Origin: Thermoleophilaceae bacterium
Lineage (GTDB): Bacteria; Actinomycetota; Thermoleophilia; Solirubrobacterales; Thermoleophilaceae
Assembly: GCA_030448005.1 (NCBI GenBank)
Contig: JAUJNT010000001.1
Coordinates: 19,303 to 83,302 of the forward strand
Direction: 5' to 3'
DNA length: 64,000 nucleotides
A model generated the notes under the pieces. The model saw only the letters and a program-made list of their open reading frames with translations. It had not been told where the DNA came from and did not search any database. How positions within the stretch are numbered: the stretch's first letter is position 1; every line of letters begins with the position of its first letter. The translations under genes and the position numbers were made by a program. Positions 16,604 through 25,730 of this stretch are shown one piece after another.

Positions 16604-17950
16604 TCAGGAGCCGGAGACGGACATCTCGCCGATCAGCAACGGCACCGCCTTCACGCTGCCTCCGAGCGGCATCCAGCGGCTCTCCGAGCCAACCGCGGAC
16701 ACCGCCCGCAGCATCCCCACCAGGTCGCTTGCGATCGTGATCTCGCGCACCGGACGGCCGAGCTCCCCGCCCTCGATCAGGCGGCCCGCGGCCCCTACCG
16801 AGAAGGTTCCCGACACCGGGTTGACGCCCGAGTGCAGGCCGGCCACGTCGGTCACGTAGAGCCCCTCGCCCGCCTGTGAGACAAGCCCCTCGAGGGTGGT
16901 CTCACCCGGCTCGATCAGCAGGTTGGTGGTCCCCACCGACGGCGGGGTGCGGTAGGACCCGCGGCTGGCATTGGCCGTTGTGGCGCGGCCGTCCTTGCGC
17001 GCCGTCCGGGCGTCGTAGAGATAGCCCGCCAGGCGACCCCCGTCGATCAGCGGCGTCCGCCGGGTGGCGGCGCCCTCGCCGTCGAACGGCGCGCTCGAGG
17101 GCCCGCCCGGCTCGCGGCCGTCGTCTGCCAGCACGAAGGAGGACTCTGCCACCACCTCTCCCTCGCGCCCGGCAAAGAGGGAGCGGCCGCGTTGCACGGC
17201 ATCGGCCGAGAGCATCGCTCCGATGAAGCCCGCAAACGAGGCGGACACGAAGGCATCCAGCACCACCGGGCAGCGGCGGCTCTCGGGCTGACGAGCCCCC
17301 TTCAGGGCCAGCGCCCGGTCGGCCGCCTCCCTCCCGATCGCCTGCGGGTCGAGCGCGCCGGGGTGGCGGGCCAGGTCGATGCCGATGCCCGTCATGAGGT
17401 CCTCGCCTTCCCCGGCGAACGCCGAGGCGTACGCGTAGGCCTGGGTGGCGGCGTAGGAGGCCGAGAACCCGCGAGAGTTCGCGATCGCGGCGCTTCCCTC
17501 CTCATCGGCGAACACGGTCTCCTCGACCTGGGAGATGCCCTCGCGTGAGCGGGCGGCCCGCTCGACCGCCAGCGCCAGCTCGATCTTGTGCTCGGTGGTC
17601 CAGGCGGCCATCTCGGGCGACGCGATGCAGGGGACCTCGGTCACGCCGAAGTCGTCCGGCAGGCCGGCGTGCTCGTCGGGATCGGCCACCGACGCGGAGG
17701 AGTGGGCCGCCTGCGCGAGCGCCCGGATGCCCTCCTCGCCAAGGTCGGTGCCGTAGGCGTAGCCCGAGCGCCCGTCGAGGAAGGCGCGGATGCCGATCCC
17801 TCGGCCGCCGGCGTCGCTCAAGCTCTCGACGGCCCCGTCGTAGACCCGGATCTGGCGGCTCACAGACTCCTCGCACCACGCGTCGGCGTCGCTCGCGCCG
17901 GCGGCGAGCGCCGCCTCCACGCCGGATCGGGCGAGCTCCTCGAGGCTCAC
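16604..17950 (-). CDS. tldE: TldE/PmbA-type metalloprotease partner
   Basis: Protein of 448 aa, the non-metal-binding half of the TldD/TldE heterodimer that degrades unfolded peptides and matures some RiPPs. Family marks are SDADAWCEESVSRQIRVYDG near the N-terminus, FAGEGEDLMTGIGIDLARHP, PSVGTTNLLIEPGETTLEGL and LYVTDVAGLHSGVNPVSGTF. It lacks the HExxxH motif found in the neighbour. Its GTG start overlaps the tldD stop (GTGA), so the two subunits are translationally coupled. Confidence 0.92.
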   Translation of the reverse strand: MSLEELARSGVEAALAAGASDADAWCEESVSRQIRVYDGAVESLSDAGGRGIGIRAFLDGRSGYAYGTDLGEEGIRALAQAAHSSASVADPDEHAGLPDDFGVTEVPCIASPEMAAWTTEHKIELALAVERAARSREGISQVEETVFADEEGSAAIANSRGFSASYAATQAYAYASAFAGEGEDLMTGIGIDLARHPGALDPQAIGREAADRALALKGARQPESRRCPVVLDAFVSASFAGFIGAMLSADAVQRGRSLFAGREGEVVAESSFVLADDGREPGGPSSAPFDGEGAATRRTPLIDGGRLAGYLYDARTARKDGRATTANASRGSYRTPPSVGTTNLLIEPGETTLEGLVSQAGEGLYVTDVAGLHSGVNPVSGTFSVGAAGRLIEGGELGRPVREITIASDLVGMLRAVSAVGSESRWMPLGGSVKAVPLLIGEMSVSGS

Positions 17951-19350
17951 CCGGCCGTGCCGCCCACGGTGAGCTCGCGGATGCGCACATGCGGCTGGCC
18001 GACCCCCGCCGCCACTTGCTGGCCGCCCTTGCCGCAGTACCCGGTGGCGATGTCGAGGTCCCCCGCGATCCCGTCCACCGCGGCCAGCGCCTCGATTCCG
18101 TTGCCTACGAGCGTTGCCCCGCGCACGGGGGCCGTGACCCTGCCTCCCTCGATCAGGTAGCCCTCCGAGATGCCGAACACGAAGTCACCCGTGGCGGGCT
18201 CCACCTGACCACCTCCGAAGGACACCGCGTAGATGCCGCGGTCCACGCCCGCGATCAGCTCATCGGGGCTGGCCTCCCCCGGGGCGAAGTAGGTGTTGGT
18301 CATGCGCGGCAACGGCAGGTGGCGGAAGGACTCGCGGCGGCCGTTTCCGGTGGAGGCAACGCCGTCGGCGCGCGCGCGGACCACGTCGTACAGGTAGGCG
18401 GTCAGCCTGCCGTCCTCGATGACGGTGGTGCGCTGGGTGGGAGTGCCCTCGTCGTCGATCCCGTCGCTTCCCCACTGGCTCTCGAGCCGCCCGTCGTCGT
18501 AGGCCACGACGCCCGGCCGTGCCAGCTGCTCGCCGAGACGCCCGGCGTACACGCTCGCCCGCTTCTGCACGGCGTCGGCCTCCAGGCCGTGGCCGACCGC
18601 CTCGTGGAGCAGCACCCCGCCAAACCCGTTTCCCACGACCACGGGGAGACGGCCGGTGGGAGCGTCGACTGCGTCGAGCATCGTGATGGCCTTGCGCGCC
18701 GCCGACTCGGCCACCGCCTCGGGGTCCTCGGCCAGCAGCTCGAAGCCGGCGTGACCGCCTCGCGTGTCGCTGCCGGTCTCCACACGGGGCGGGCCATCAC
18801 CGCTATCGGCCCGGCGCGCCACCACCTGTGTCGAGAGGCGCGTGCGCGTGCGGTCATCGGAGACGGCGAGGCCATCGGAGTTGTAGATCTCGACCCGCCG
18901 CCTGCTCTCGGCGTATCCCACCGTGACCTGCACGACCTCCTTCCCGGCGGCGCGCGCCCGCTCCTCGCAGGAACGCAGGAGGTCCGCCTTCTCGACGGCA
19001 TCGACCTCCTCCGGGCGCCGGCTTACCGGGTGGCCCTGTGCCGGCCGTGGGGAGCCGGGTGCCTGCGGGGTGCGCGCGTCACCGCGCACCGCCTGCGCCA
19101 CCGAGCCGGCCACCCGCAGCAGGCCCTCCTCGGCCAGGCCGTCCACGTATCCGAAGTAGCTCGCGTCCCCGCGCACCACCCGCACCGAGGCGCCCAGCTC
19201 CCTACCGGCCTGCGGGCGCTCGACGCGGCCGTCGTCGAGCGAAAGCGCAAAGCCACGGCGGTCCTCCACGTAGAGCTCGCCTAGGTCACCGCCGCGCTCG
19301 AGGGCGCGCTCGAGAACCCGCGCGGCCAGCTCCGGGTCGACCAAGCTCAT
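17947..19350 (-). CDS. tldD: TldD metallopeptidase
   Basis: Protein of 467 aa with the zinc motif HEAVGHGLEAD (HExxxH), followed by SVYAGRLGEQLARPGVVAYD and MTNTYFAPGEASPDELIAG. The C-terminal GYLIEGGRVTAPVRGATLVGN is typical of TldD. Together with TldE it forms a cytosolic peptidase. The ATG at 19350 overlaps the stop of the upstream small gene (ATGA). The four genes from 20059 down to 16604 therefore overlap one another and form one operon. Confidence 0.93.
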   Translation of the reverse strand: MSLVDPELAARVLERALERGGDLGELYVEDRRGFALSLDDGRVERPQAGRELGASVRVVRGDASYFGYVDGLAEEGLLRVAGSVAQAVRGDARTPQAPGSPRPAQGHPVSRRPEEVDAVEKADLLRSCEERARAAGKEVVQVTVGYAESRRRVEIYNSDGLAVSDDRTRTRLSTQVVARRADSGDGPPRVETGSDTRGGHAGFELLAEDPEAVAESAARKAITMLDAVDAPTGRLPVVVGNGFGGVLLHEAVGHGLEADAVQKRASVYAGRLGEQLARPGVVAYDDGRLESQWGSDGIDDEGTPTQRTTVIEDGRLTAYLYDVVRARADGVASTGNGRRESFRHLPLPRMTNTYFAPGEASPDELIAGVDRGIYAVSFGGGQVEPATGDFVFGISEGYLIEGGRVTAPVRGATLVGNGIEALAAVDGIAGDLDIATGYCGKGGQQVAAGVGQPHVRIRELTVGGTAG

Positions 19351-19658
19351 CGCTCCTGCTCCCCCGCCCTCGCGGCGCGGCGGCTCTCGCGACCATCGGC
19401 CTGGGCGGCTCGGCGCGCGCGGGCCCGGTCACGGCGGGCGCCGCGGTCGGCCTCGTCGACGAGCGCCACCATCCGCTCCGCCAGATCCAGGATGCGGTCC
19501 TGGCCCTTCGCGCCGGGCGCGAGGATGCGCGGCTCACCCGGCCGCGCGTAGAGCAGCACGCGCGGCTCGCGCTCTCGCTGGCGCCTGCGAACGCCGGCGG
19601 CCATGCCCTCGGCCACCGCCGTGGCGCGGCCGATGGCTCCCTTGGCGGGCTCCCTCAT
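19347..19658 (-). CDS. Small Arg/Ala-rich protein upstream of tldD
   Basis: Protein of 103 aa from ATG 19658, which overlaps the stop of the roadblock-like gene by ATGA. It reads MREPAKGAIGRATAVAEGMA, a central VLLYARPGEPRILAPGA, then DRILDLAERMVALVDEADRG and a highly charged Arg-rich tail. No family recognised. Its tight overlap with tldD and with the roadblock-like gene implies a shared function. Confidence 0.6.
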   Translation of the reverse strand: MREPAKGAIGRATAVAEGMAAGVRRRQREREPRVLLYARPGEPRILAPGAKGQDRILDLAERMVALVDEADRGARRDRARARRAAQADGRESRRAARAGEQER

Positions 19659-20059
19659 CTCGCGGCTTCCCGACGGCCCGCGGCGCGCCCCGCGGGAAGG
19701 CGGGTCACGACGTCGCCCTCCAGCTCGAGCATGGTCTGGCGCAGGTCGTAGAGCACGAGCGCCGGCAGCGCCAGCCGCCGCGCGACGCACGCCAGCGTGT
19801 GACGCACGGTGCGCACCGCAAAGACCGCGCCCCCCTCCACCCGCACCTCGATCTGCTCGGTGGGCTCGGGCGCTACGGCGTCGGCGGCCTCGATCAGCTC
19901 CCTGGTCAGCTCCGCGAGCCGCCGGGCGCGGGCGGTGTCGGAGTCGCTGGCCGCGAGAAGCGCACCCGCGGAGTCAGTGAGAACGGCGGAGCGGACGTCC
20001 TCCGCGCGCTCCACCAGGCGCGCCGGCGCCGCCCTCGCCGAGACGGTGGCGGTGCTCAC
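19655..20059 (-). CDS. Roadblock/LC7-like small protein
   Basis: Protein of 134 aa starting at GTG 20059. The central pattern AVLTDSAGALLAASDSD followed by ARRLAELTRELIEAADAVA and IEVRVEGGAVFAVR resembles the roadblock/LC7 fold (strand-helix-strand self-association domain), and the end is Arg/Ala-rich. Roadblock proteins usually act with small GTPases or as scaffolds; none is encoded nearby. The assignment rests on overall pattern only. Confidence 0.45.
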   Translation of the reverse strand: MSTATVSARAAPARLVERAEDVRSAVLTDSAGALLAASDSDTARARRLAELTRELIEAADAVAPEPTEQIEVRVEGGAVFAVRTVRHTLACVARRLALPALVLYDLRQTMLELEGDVVTRLPAGRAAGRREAAR

Positions 20060-20118
20060 GCCGTGTCATTCCGGCTGGGCGCGGCGGCTGGTGGGCGCTC
20101 GGCGGGAGGCATGGAGGT

Positions 20119-20124
20119 CACAAT
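20119..20124 (+). promoter_or_regulatory. -10-like box before the 46-aa membrane protein
   Basis: CACAAT is followed by 6 bases and the GTG start at 20131, the same leaderless spacing seen at hyuA and guaB3. Confidence 0.45.
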
Positions 20125-20130
20125 AGCGCC

Positions 20131-20271
20131 GTGCCGCTCTCCCGAATCTCATGGATCGTGACCGTGGCGATCTGCCTCCTCTCCGCGCTGCTGCTCCTCT
20201 TGAACGGCTACCAGGGCTACTCGGGCGTGCTGCTGGCCGTGGGAGCCGCGGCCGCGGTGAACCTTCGCTAG
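20131..20271 (+). CDS. 46-aa two-helix membrane protein
   Basis: The frame reads VPLSRISWIVTVAICLLSAL, a first helix of leucine-rich residues, the turn NGYQGYSG, then a second helix VLLAVGAAAAVNLR and TAG. It is too short to be found by most gene callers. Support comes from the -10-like box at leaderless spacing, the coherent two-helix hairpin and the clean fit between two genes. Its TAG stop overlaps the TAG of the convergent CDF gene in the palindrome CTAG. Function unknown. Confidence 0.6.
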   Translation: MPLSRISWIVTVAICLLSALLLLLNGYQGYSGVLLAVGAAAAVNLR

Positions 20272-21191
20272 CAGCGCTCGGGCGGCTCGGAGGAGTCCGA
20301 GGGCTCCAGGTGGATCAGGACGTCCGCCCCGCGGAGTCGGCCGCGGATATCGGCCTGCAGCTCGTGGGCCAGCTCGTGCGCGCGCCGGAGGGTGGTCCCG
20401 TCCTCGAACTGCACGTGCATGTCGATGTATCGCCGGCTGCCCGCCCTGCGCGCCCGCAGCTTGTGGAAGCCCTGCAGCTCGCTTGCGCCGTGCTCCTCAA
20501 AGGCCTGCCGCACGGCGTCGAGCTCGGGCCCGGGCAGCGCCTCGTCGACGAGGACGCGCGAGGAGCGCGACAGGATCTTGATTCCGGCGAACACGATCGC
20601 CACCGCCACCACGAGCGCGGTGGCCGGGTCGAGCCATGTCACGCCGGTGACCTCCACCACCACGAGCGCCACGAGGACGCCGGCGGAGGTGGCGGCGTCC
20701 GTGCGCAGGTGGGCGGCGTCGCCCTCGAGCGCCGGTGACTCGGTGAGCGCCGCCTGCCGGTACAGGTAGCTCGACACGCAGAGGTTCGCCACGGCCGAGA
20801 AGGCGATTACCCCGATGCCCACTCCGAGCGACTTCACCTCGGGAACGTCCACCAGCCGCCGCACCGACTCGAAGACGATGATTCCCGCCCCCACGAGGAT
20901 CAGCATCCCCTCGATGGCGGCCGCCAGGTTCTCGATCTTCGCGTGGCCGTAGGGATGGTCCGCGTCGGCGGGCTCGTCGGCCTTACGCACCGAGAGGAAG
21001 GCGATCACCGACGCCATCAGGTCGACGCTCGAGTGCACCGCCTCGGTGATGATGGCGATCGACCCGGTGATGGCCCCGGCCGCGAGCTTGAGCCCGATGA
21101 GGATCGCGTTCGAGGCGATCGACAGCCCCGCGGCGCGGGTCTTCTTGGAGGACCGCGCGGCCGGGCCGACCGCCTCGACGGGGCCGATCAC
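20268..21191 (-). CDS. Cation diffusion facilitator (Zn/Mn/Fe efflux)
   Basis: Protein of 307 aa. Six membrane helices are visible, with metal-site residues in ITEAVHSSVDLMAS (helix 2) and HLRTDAATSAGVL (helix 5), and the family motif DHPYGHAKIENLAA between helices 2 and 3. The cytosolic C-terminal domain (HKLRARRAGSRRYIDMHV ... ADVLIHLEP) is the ferredoxin-like metal-sensing part. It exports divalent cations by proton antiport. The GTG start at 21191 overlaps the stop of an 11-codon frame produced by a 32-base duplication. Confidence 0.92.
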   Translation of the reverse strand: MIGPVEAVGPAARSSKKTRAAGLSIASNAILIGLKLAAGAITGSIAIITEAVHSSVDLMASVIAFLSVRKADEPADADHPYGHAKIENLAAAIEGMLILVGAGIIVFESVRRLVDVPEVKSLGVGIGVIAFSAVANLCVSSYLYRQAALTESPALEGDAAHLRTDAATSAGVLVALVVVEVTGVTWLDPATALVVAVAIVFAGIKILSRSSRVLVDEALPGPELDAVRQAFEEHGASELQGFHKLRARRAGSRRYIDMHVQFEDGTTLRRAHELAHELQADIRGRLRGADVLIHLEPSDSSEPPERC

Positions 21192-21234
21192 GCCGATCCG
21201 ATCGCCTCGGCGGGGCCGATCACGCCGACCCGAT
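21171..21234. repeat. 32-base tandem duplication over the rdgB stop / CDF start
   Basis: Two 32-base units (21171-21202 and 21203-21234) differ at only two positions. Each contains the same GTGA stop/start junction. The upstream GTGA holds the rdgB stop; the downstream one starts the CDF gene. Between them lies an 11-codon frame (VIGPAEAIGSA) that begins at 21223 and stops at 21188, overlapping the CDF start. Confidence 0.9.
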
Positions 21235-21795
21235 CAGCTCGAGCAGCCCACGCGCCGCCCGCCCGCGATGGCTGATCGCGGCCTTCTCGGCCGCCGATAC
21301 CTCGGCCATCGTGCGGCCGCCCGGCAGGTCGTCGGGAACGAACGCCGGGTCGTAGCCGAAACCGCCCTGCCCACGTGGCTCGTGCGTCAGCCGCCCACTG
21401 CAGGTGCCCTGCGCGCACACCTCGGTGCCGTCGGGCCATACCGCCACGAGCGCGCACACGTAGGCCACGTGCGTGTCACCCCCGGGAGGCACCTCGCGCA
21501 GCAGCCTGGCCAGGTTCTGCTCGTCGCCGGCGCTCTCCCCGGCAAAGCGCGCCGAGCGCACGCCGGGGGCTCCACCCAGTGCTGCCGCCTCGATGCCCGA
21601 ATCGTCGGCGACCGCCACCGATCCGGTCAGCGCCGCCGCGGCGCGTGCCTTGGCCAGCGCGTTCTCGTGGAAGGTGGAGCCGGTCTCGGGCGGCAGCTCG
21701 AGCCCGTCGGGAAGAGGCACCACCTCGTGCGGGGCGAGCAGGCCGCGCAGCTCCCCGAGCTTGTGCGGGTTGCGGGTGGCGAGCACGAGCCGCAT
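21220..21795 (-). CDS. rdgB: XTP/dITP pyrophosphatase (RdgB/HAM1)
   Basis: Protein of 191 aa that removes non-canonical purine triphosphates. Motifs: LVLATRNPHKLGEL at the N-terminus, GSTFHENALAKARAAA, VADDSGIEAAALGGAPGVRS, GGFGYDPAFVPD and ISHRGRA. ATG 21795 is chosen because GAGGAG lies 5 bases upstream; a GTG at 21801 would add two residues. It follows rph by 9 bases in a murI-rph-rdgB operon. Confidence 0.95.
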   Translation of the reverse strand: MRLVLATRNPHKLGELRGLLAPHEVVPLPDGLELPPETGSTFHENALAKARAAAALTGSVAVADDSGIEAAALGGAPGVRSARFAGESAGDEQNLARLLREVPPGGDTHVAYVCALVAVWPDGTEVCAQGTCSGRLTHEPRGQGGFGYDPAFVPDDLPGGRTMAEVSAAEKAAISHRGRAARGLLELIGSA

Positions 21796-21804
21796 CCGCA
21801 CTCC

Positions 21805-22532
<728 letters not shown>

Positions 22533-22536
<4 letters not shown>

Positions 22537-23393
22537 GCCGCCGCTCCGGTCGCGGCCGGGACGGGGCCGGCCGGGACGACCTCGACATGGCGTACGCCGG
22601 CGATCGGCAGCTGCAGGAAGCGCGTGCCGAGCCTGCGGAAGGCCTCCGGGTCCCCGGAGGCGAGAAAGCGATAGTCCCCGCGGCGATCCGTGGGGGCGCT
22701 GAGGCCCGCGGCATCGAGCTCTCGCTCGACCTCTGCCGCTATCGCCTCGCCCGAGCTCACGATCTCCACCTCGCGTCCGAGAGTGCGCTGAAGGACGGGA
22801 CGCACCAGTGGATAGTGGGTGCAGCCGAGGATCACCGTGTCCACCCTTGCGCCGCGCAGGGGAGCGCATGCCCGCTCCACGCACTCGACCGTGCGCTCGT
22901 CCACCTCTCCCCCGTTCTGGATCATCGGCGCGAGCTCCGCGGAGGCCACGGCGTGCAGCTCCGCGCGGCCCCCGGACGCATCGGCAAGCGCCCTCTCGTA
23001 GGCGCCGCTTGCAACCGTGGCCGGGGTGGCGATCAGCCCTACCCGGCCGCTGCGCGTGGCGGCGGCGGCCAGACGCGACTCGGGCCGTACCACGCCGATC
23101 AGCGGCACCCTCCCCTCGAGCTCCTCGCGCAGCGCCGGCAGGGCTGCCGCGGTGGCGGAGTTGCACGCCACCACGAGCAGCTTGGTGCCCTCGTCGAGCA
23201 GGATTCCGGCCAGCTCCCGTGCGAAGGCGAGCAGCTCGCGGGGCGAGCGGTCGCCGTAGGGGAAACGGGCGGTGTCGCCAAGGTAGAGGTAGTCCTCGTG
23301 GGGAAGCGACACGAGGCACTCGTGCAGGACGGTGAGGCCGCCGACGCCGGAGTCGAACACCGCGACGGGCAGCTCTGTGGAGGTGGGCGGCAC
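22533..23393 (-). CDS. murI: Glutamate racemase
   Basis: Protein of 286 aa supplying D-glutamate for peptidoglycan. The two catalytic cysteines are in VVACNSATAAALPAL and ILGCTHYPLVRPVL, and the N-terminal VAVFDSGVGGLTVLHECL and YLGDTARFPYGDRSP are diagnostic. The GTG start at 23393 gives an eight-residue lead before the conserved strand. It is the first gene of the murI-rph-rdgB group. Confidence 0.95.
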
Positions 23394-23481
23394 CGCCGCA
23401 TGGTGGCACGCGGTGCACCGGGGCGTTCCCGGGCGCGCCGACGCAGGGCGGCAGACCGCGGGCCGCCGCCCCGCAGTCGCC

Positions 23482-23712
23482 TCAGAACTGCACCTTGCGC
23501 ACCGCCTCCTTGATCTTCCCCAGGATCACGTCTCCCAGCTCCTTGCCCTCGTCGCTCCTGAAGCCCTTCATAGCGGCCACGACGCCCGCCATCACGAGCG
23601 CGACCAGCAGGATGAGCGCTACGTACTCGACGGTGCCCTGGCCGCGCTGGCGGCGAAGCGCGTCGAGAGCGCGAACGCCCGTGGCGTGTACCAATCCCAT
23701 GAAGCGGTGCAT
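23482..23712 (-). CDS. Flp-type pilin-like membrane peptide
   Basis: Protein of 76 aa from ATG 23712, preceded by AAGGAGG at good distance. The pattern RRQRGQGTVEYVALILLVAL followed by a hydrophobic helix matches Flp/TadE-like prepilins, where prepilin peptidase cleaves near the GQ|GTVEY junction leaving a Glu at mature position ~4-5. The tail is charged (SDEGKELGDVILGKIKEAVR). No pilus assembly genes are in the window, so it may serve a locus elsewhere. Confidence 0.75.
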   Translation of the reverse strand: MHRFMGLVHATGVRALDALRRQRGQGTVEYVALILLVALVMAGVVAAMKGFRSDEGKELGDVILGKIKEAVRKVQF

Positions 23713-23834
23713 CGGTCCTCCTTGTCTTCGTGTGCAGTGAGGGCATCCTCCGCCCGTCCGCAGCACGGCTCCACACCTCGAGGTGACGGCTTGGCACCCA
23801 CGTCGCCACAGGCGGGTGCGACAAGATGGGCGCC

Positions 23835-25730
23835 ATGTGCGGCATCGGCGCCCTGCTCGACCCGGCCGGAACCGCGCCCGCGGACTGCGGGCGCAGGATG
23901 GTGGACGCGCTGCGCCACCGGGGCCCCGACGGCGACGGGGTCTACCGCGACGGTCCCGCGACCCTTGCGCACACCCGTCTCGCGATCATCGACGTCCCCG
24001 GGGGCGACCAGCCGCTTCACTCGGAGGATGGACAGGTCTCGGCCATCGTGAACGGCGAGATCTACAACCACGCCGCCCTCCGCTTGGAGCTCGAGCGCCG
24101 CGGGCACCGCTTCGCCACCCGCTCGGACTCGGAGGTCGTGGTGCACGCCTACGAGGAGCACGGCGAGGATCTCGTGCGGCACCTCAACGGCATCTTTGCC
24201 TTCGTGCTGTGGGACGGCCGGCGCCGCACGCTCGTGGCCGCCCGCGACCCGTTCGGCGTCAAGCCGCTCTACTGGTGGAGCGACGGGCGGCGGCTCGCGA
24301 TCGCGTCCGAGGTCGGAGCGCTGCTCGCGACGGGACTGGTGGAGGCGCGGGTGGATCGAACGGCGCTCGACCACTACCTCGCGTGCCGCTTCGTGCCCTC
24401 CCCCCGCACGCTCTTCCACGGAATCGGCAAGCTGGCACCGGCCTCGCTGCTGGTGACGGCCGACGGTGCGCCGCCCGCGCGGTCGAGCTACCGGGAGCCC
24501 CCGGGAGCGCCGCTTGACGCCACCGAGGGCGAGCTCGAGAGGGAGCTGGCGGAGCGCTTCGTGGACGCCGTGGAGCGCCAGATGATGTCCGACGTCCCCT
24601 ACGGCGCCTTCCTCAGCGGCGGCGTGGACTCCGCGGCCATCGCCGCGGCGATGGCGCAGCGGATGCAGGAGCCGCCGTCCACGTTCACCATCGGGTTTCC
24701 CGGCCACGGCGCGGTGCTCGACGAGCGCAGCTACGCCGCCGAGTCGGCCCGGCTGATCGGCACAGAGCACCGCGACACAGCGATGGAGGAGGCGGACTTC
24801 CTCGATGAGCTGGCGCGGTGCGTGCGCCATCTCGAGGAACCGACCGGCATCCCCTCGGCCCCCGCGCTCATGCAACTCTCGCGCTTCACGGCCGGCTCTG
24901 TGAAGGTGGTGCTCTCCGGCCAGGGCGCCGACGAGCCCCACGGCGGCTACGGGCGCCACCAGGCCGCCGCGGCGCTGAGCGCGGCGGGTCGGCTCGGGCC
25001 GCTGGCGCGGCCCCTGCGCGCCGCCACCGGCCTGCTGGCGGGAAACGAGCGAGCGCGGCGCGCCGGGCGGCTGCTGGGCGACCTGTCGAGCGCCGAGCGC
25101 CTGGTGCGGCTCGTGGAGATCACGGGCGACGGGCTGCGCACCCGCCTCGTCGGCGGGACGGGCGAGGATGCCGCCGCGGAGCGACTCGCGCTTGCCGAGG
25201 ACGTGCTCGGTGACGTGGCCGGGCGCGGGCTGGTCGAGCAGGCGCTCTACCTCGACACGCGCCTCTTCATGCCCGACCGCCTGCTGATCTGCGCGGACAA
25301 GATGTCGATGTCGGCGAGCCTCGAGCAGAGAGTGCCCTTTCTCGACGTGGAGCTGATGCGCTTCGTGGAGCGCATCCCGGTCCGGACGCGGGTTCGGGTC
25401 CGTGCCGGCAAGCGCCTTCACCGGCGCGCGATGGCGCGCCTGCTGCCCGAGCAGGTAGTCCGGCGGCCCAAGCACGGCTTCTCGACGCCCTACGAGAGCT
25501 GGCTGCGCCGCGCGCTCGGCGAGGAGGTCGAGCGCCGATACGCGCCCGGCGCGGACCTCGCCGAGCTGATCGAGCCCGGCGTGGTGGCCGATCTCGTCGG
25601 CGCTCACCGCTCGGGCCGCGCGGACCAAAAGAGCATCCTCTACTGCCTGCTCGAGCTGTCGGAGTGGCACCGGATCTTCATCGAGGGCGTGGCCCGGGAG
25701 CCGGTGCGCGCACTCGGCGGCAGAGGATGA
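23835..25730 (+). CDS. asnB: Asparagine synthase (glutamine-hydrolysing)
   Basis: Protein of 631 aa. The class II glutaminase domain needs Cys directly after the initiator Met, so ATG 23835 (MCGIGALLDPAG) is chosen over ATG 23826. Glutaminase motifs RHRGPDGDGVYRDG, VNGEIYNHAALR and RDPFGVKPLYWW are present. The synthase domain has the P loop FLSGGVDSAAIA and PFLDVELMRFVERIP. It may make asparagine, but enzymes of this length next to a glycosyltransferase often amidate cell-surface polymers. It is coupled to the next gene by ATGA. Confidence 0.9.
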   Translation: MCGIGALLDPAGTAPADCGRRMVDALRHRGPDGDGVYRDGPATLAHTRLAIIDVPGGDQPLHSEDGQVSAIVNGEIYNHAALRLELERRGHRFATRSDSEVVVHAYEEHGEDLVRHLNGIFAFVLWDGRRRTLVAARDPFGVKPLYWWSDGRRLAIASEVGALLATGLVEARVDRTALDHYLACRFVPSPRTLFHGIGKLAPASLLVTADGAPPARSSYREPPGAPLDATEGELERELAERFVDAVERQMMSDVPYGAFLSGGVDSAAIAAAMAQRMQEPPSTFTIGFPGHGAVLDERSYAAESARLIGTEHRDTAMEEADFLDELARCVRHLEEPTGIPSAPALMQLSRFTAGSVKVVLSGQGADEPHGGYGRHQAAAALSAAGRLGPLARPLRAATGLLAGNERARRAGRLLGDLSSAERLVRLVEITGDGLRTRLVGGTGEDAAAERLALAEDVLGDVAGRGLVEQALYLDTRLFMPDRLLICADKMSMSASLEQRVPFLDVELMRFVERIPVRTRVRVRAGKRLHRRAMARLLPEQVVRRPKHGFSTPYESWLRRALGEEVERRYAPGADLAELIEPGVVADLVGAHRSGRADQKSILYCLLELSEWHRIFIEGVAREPVRALGGRG

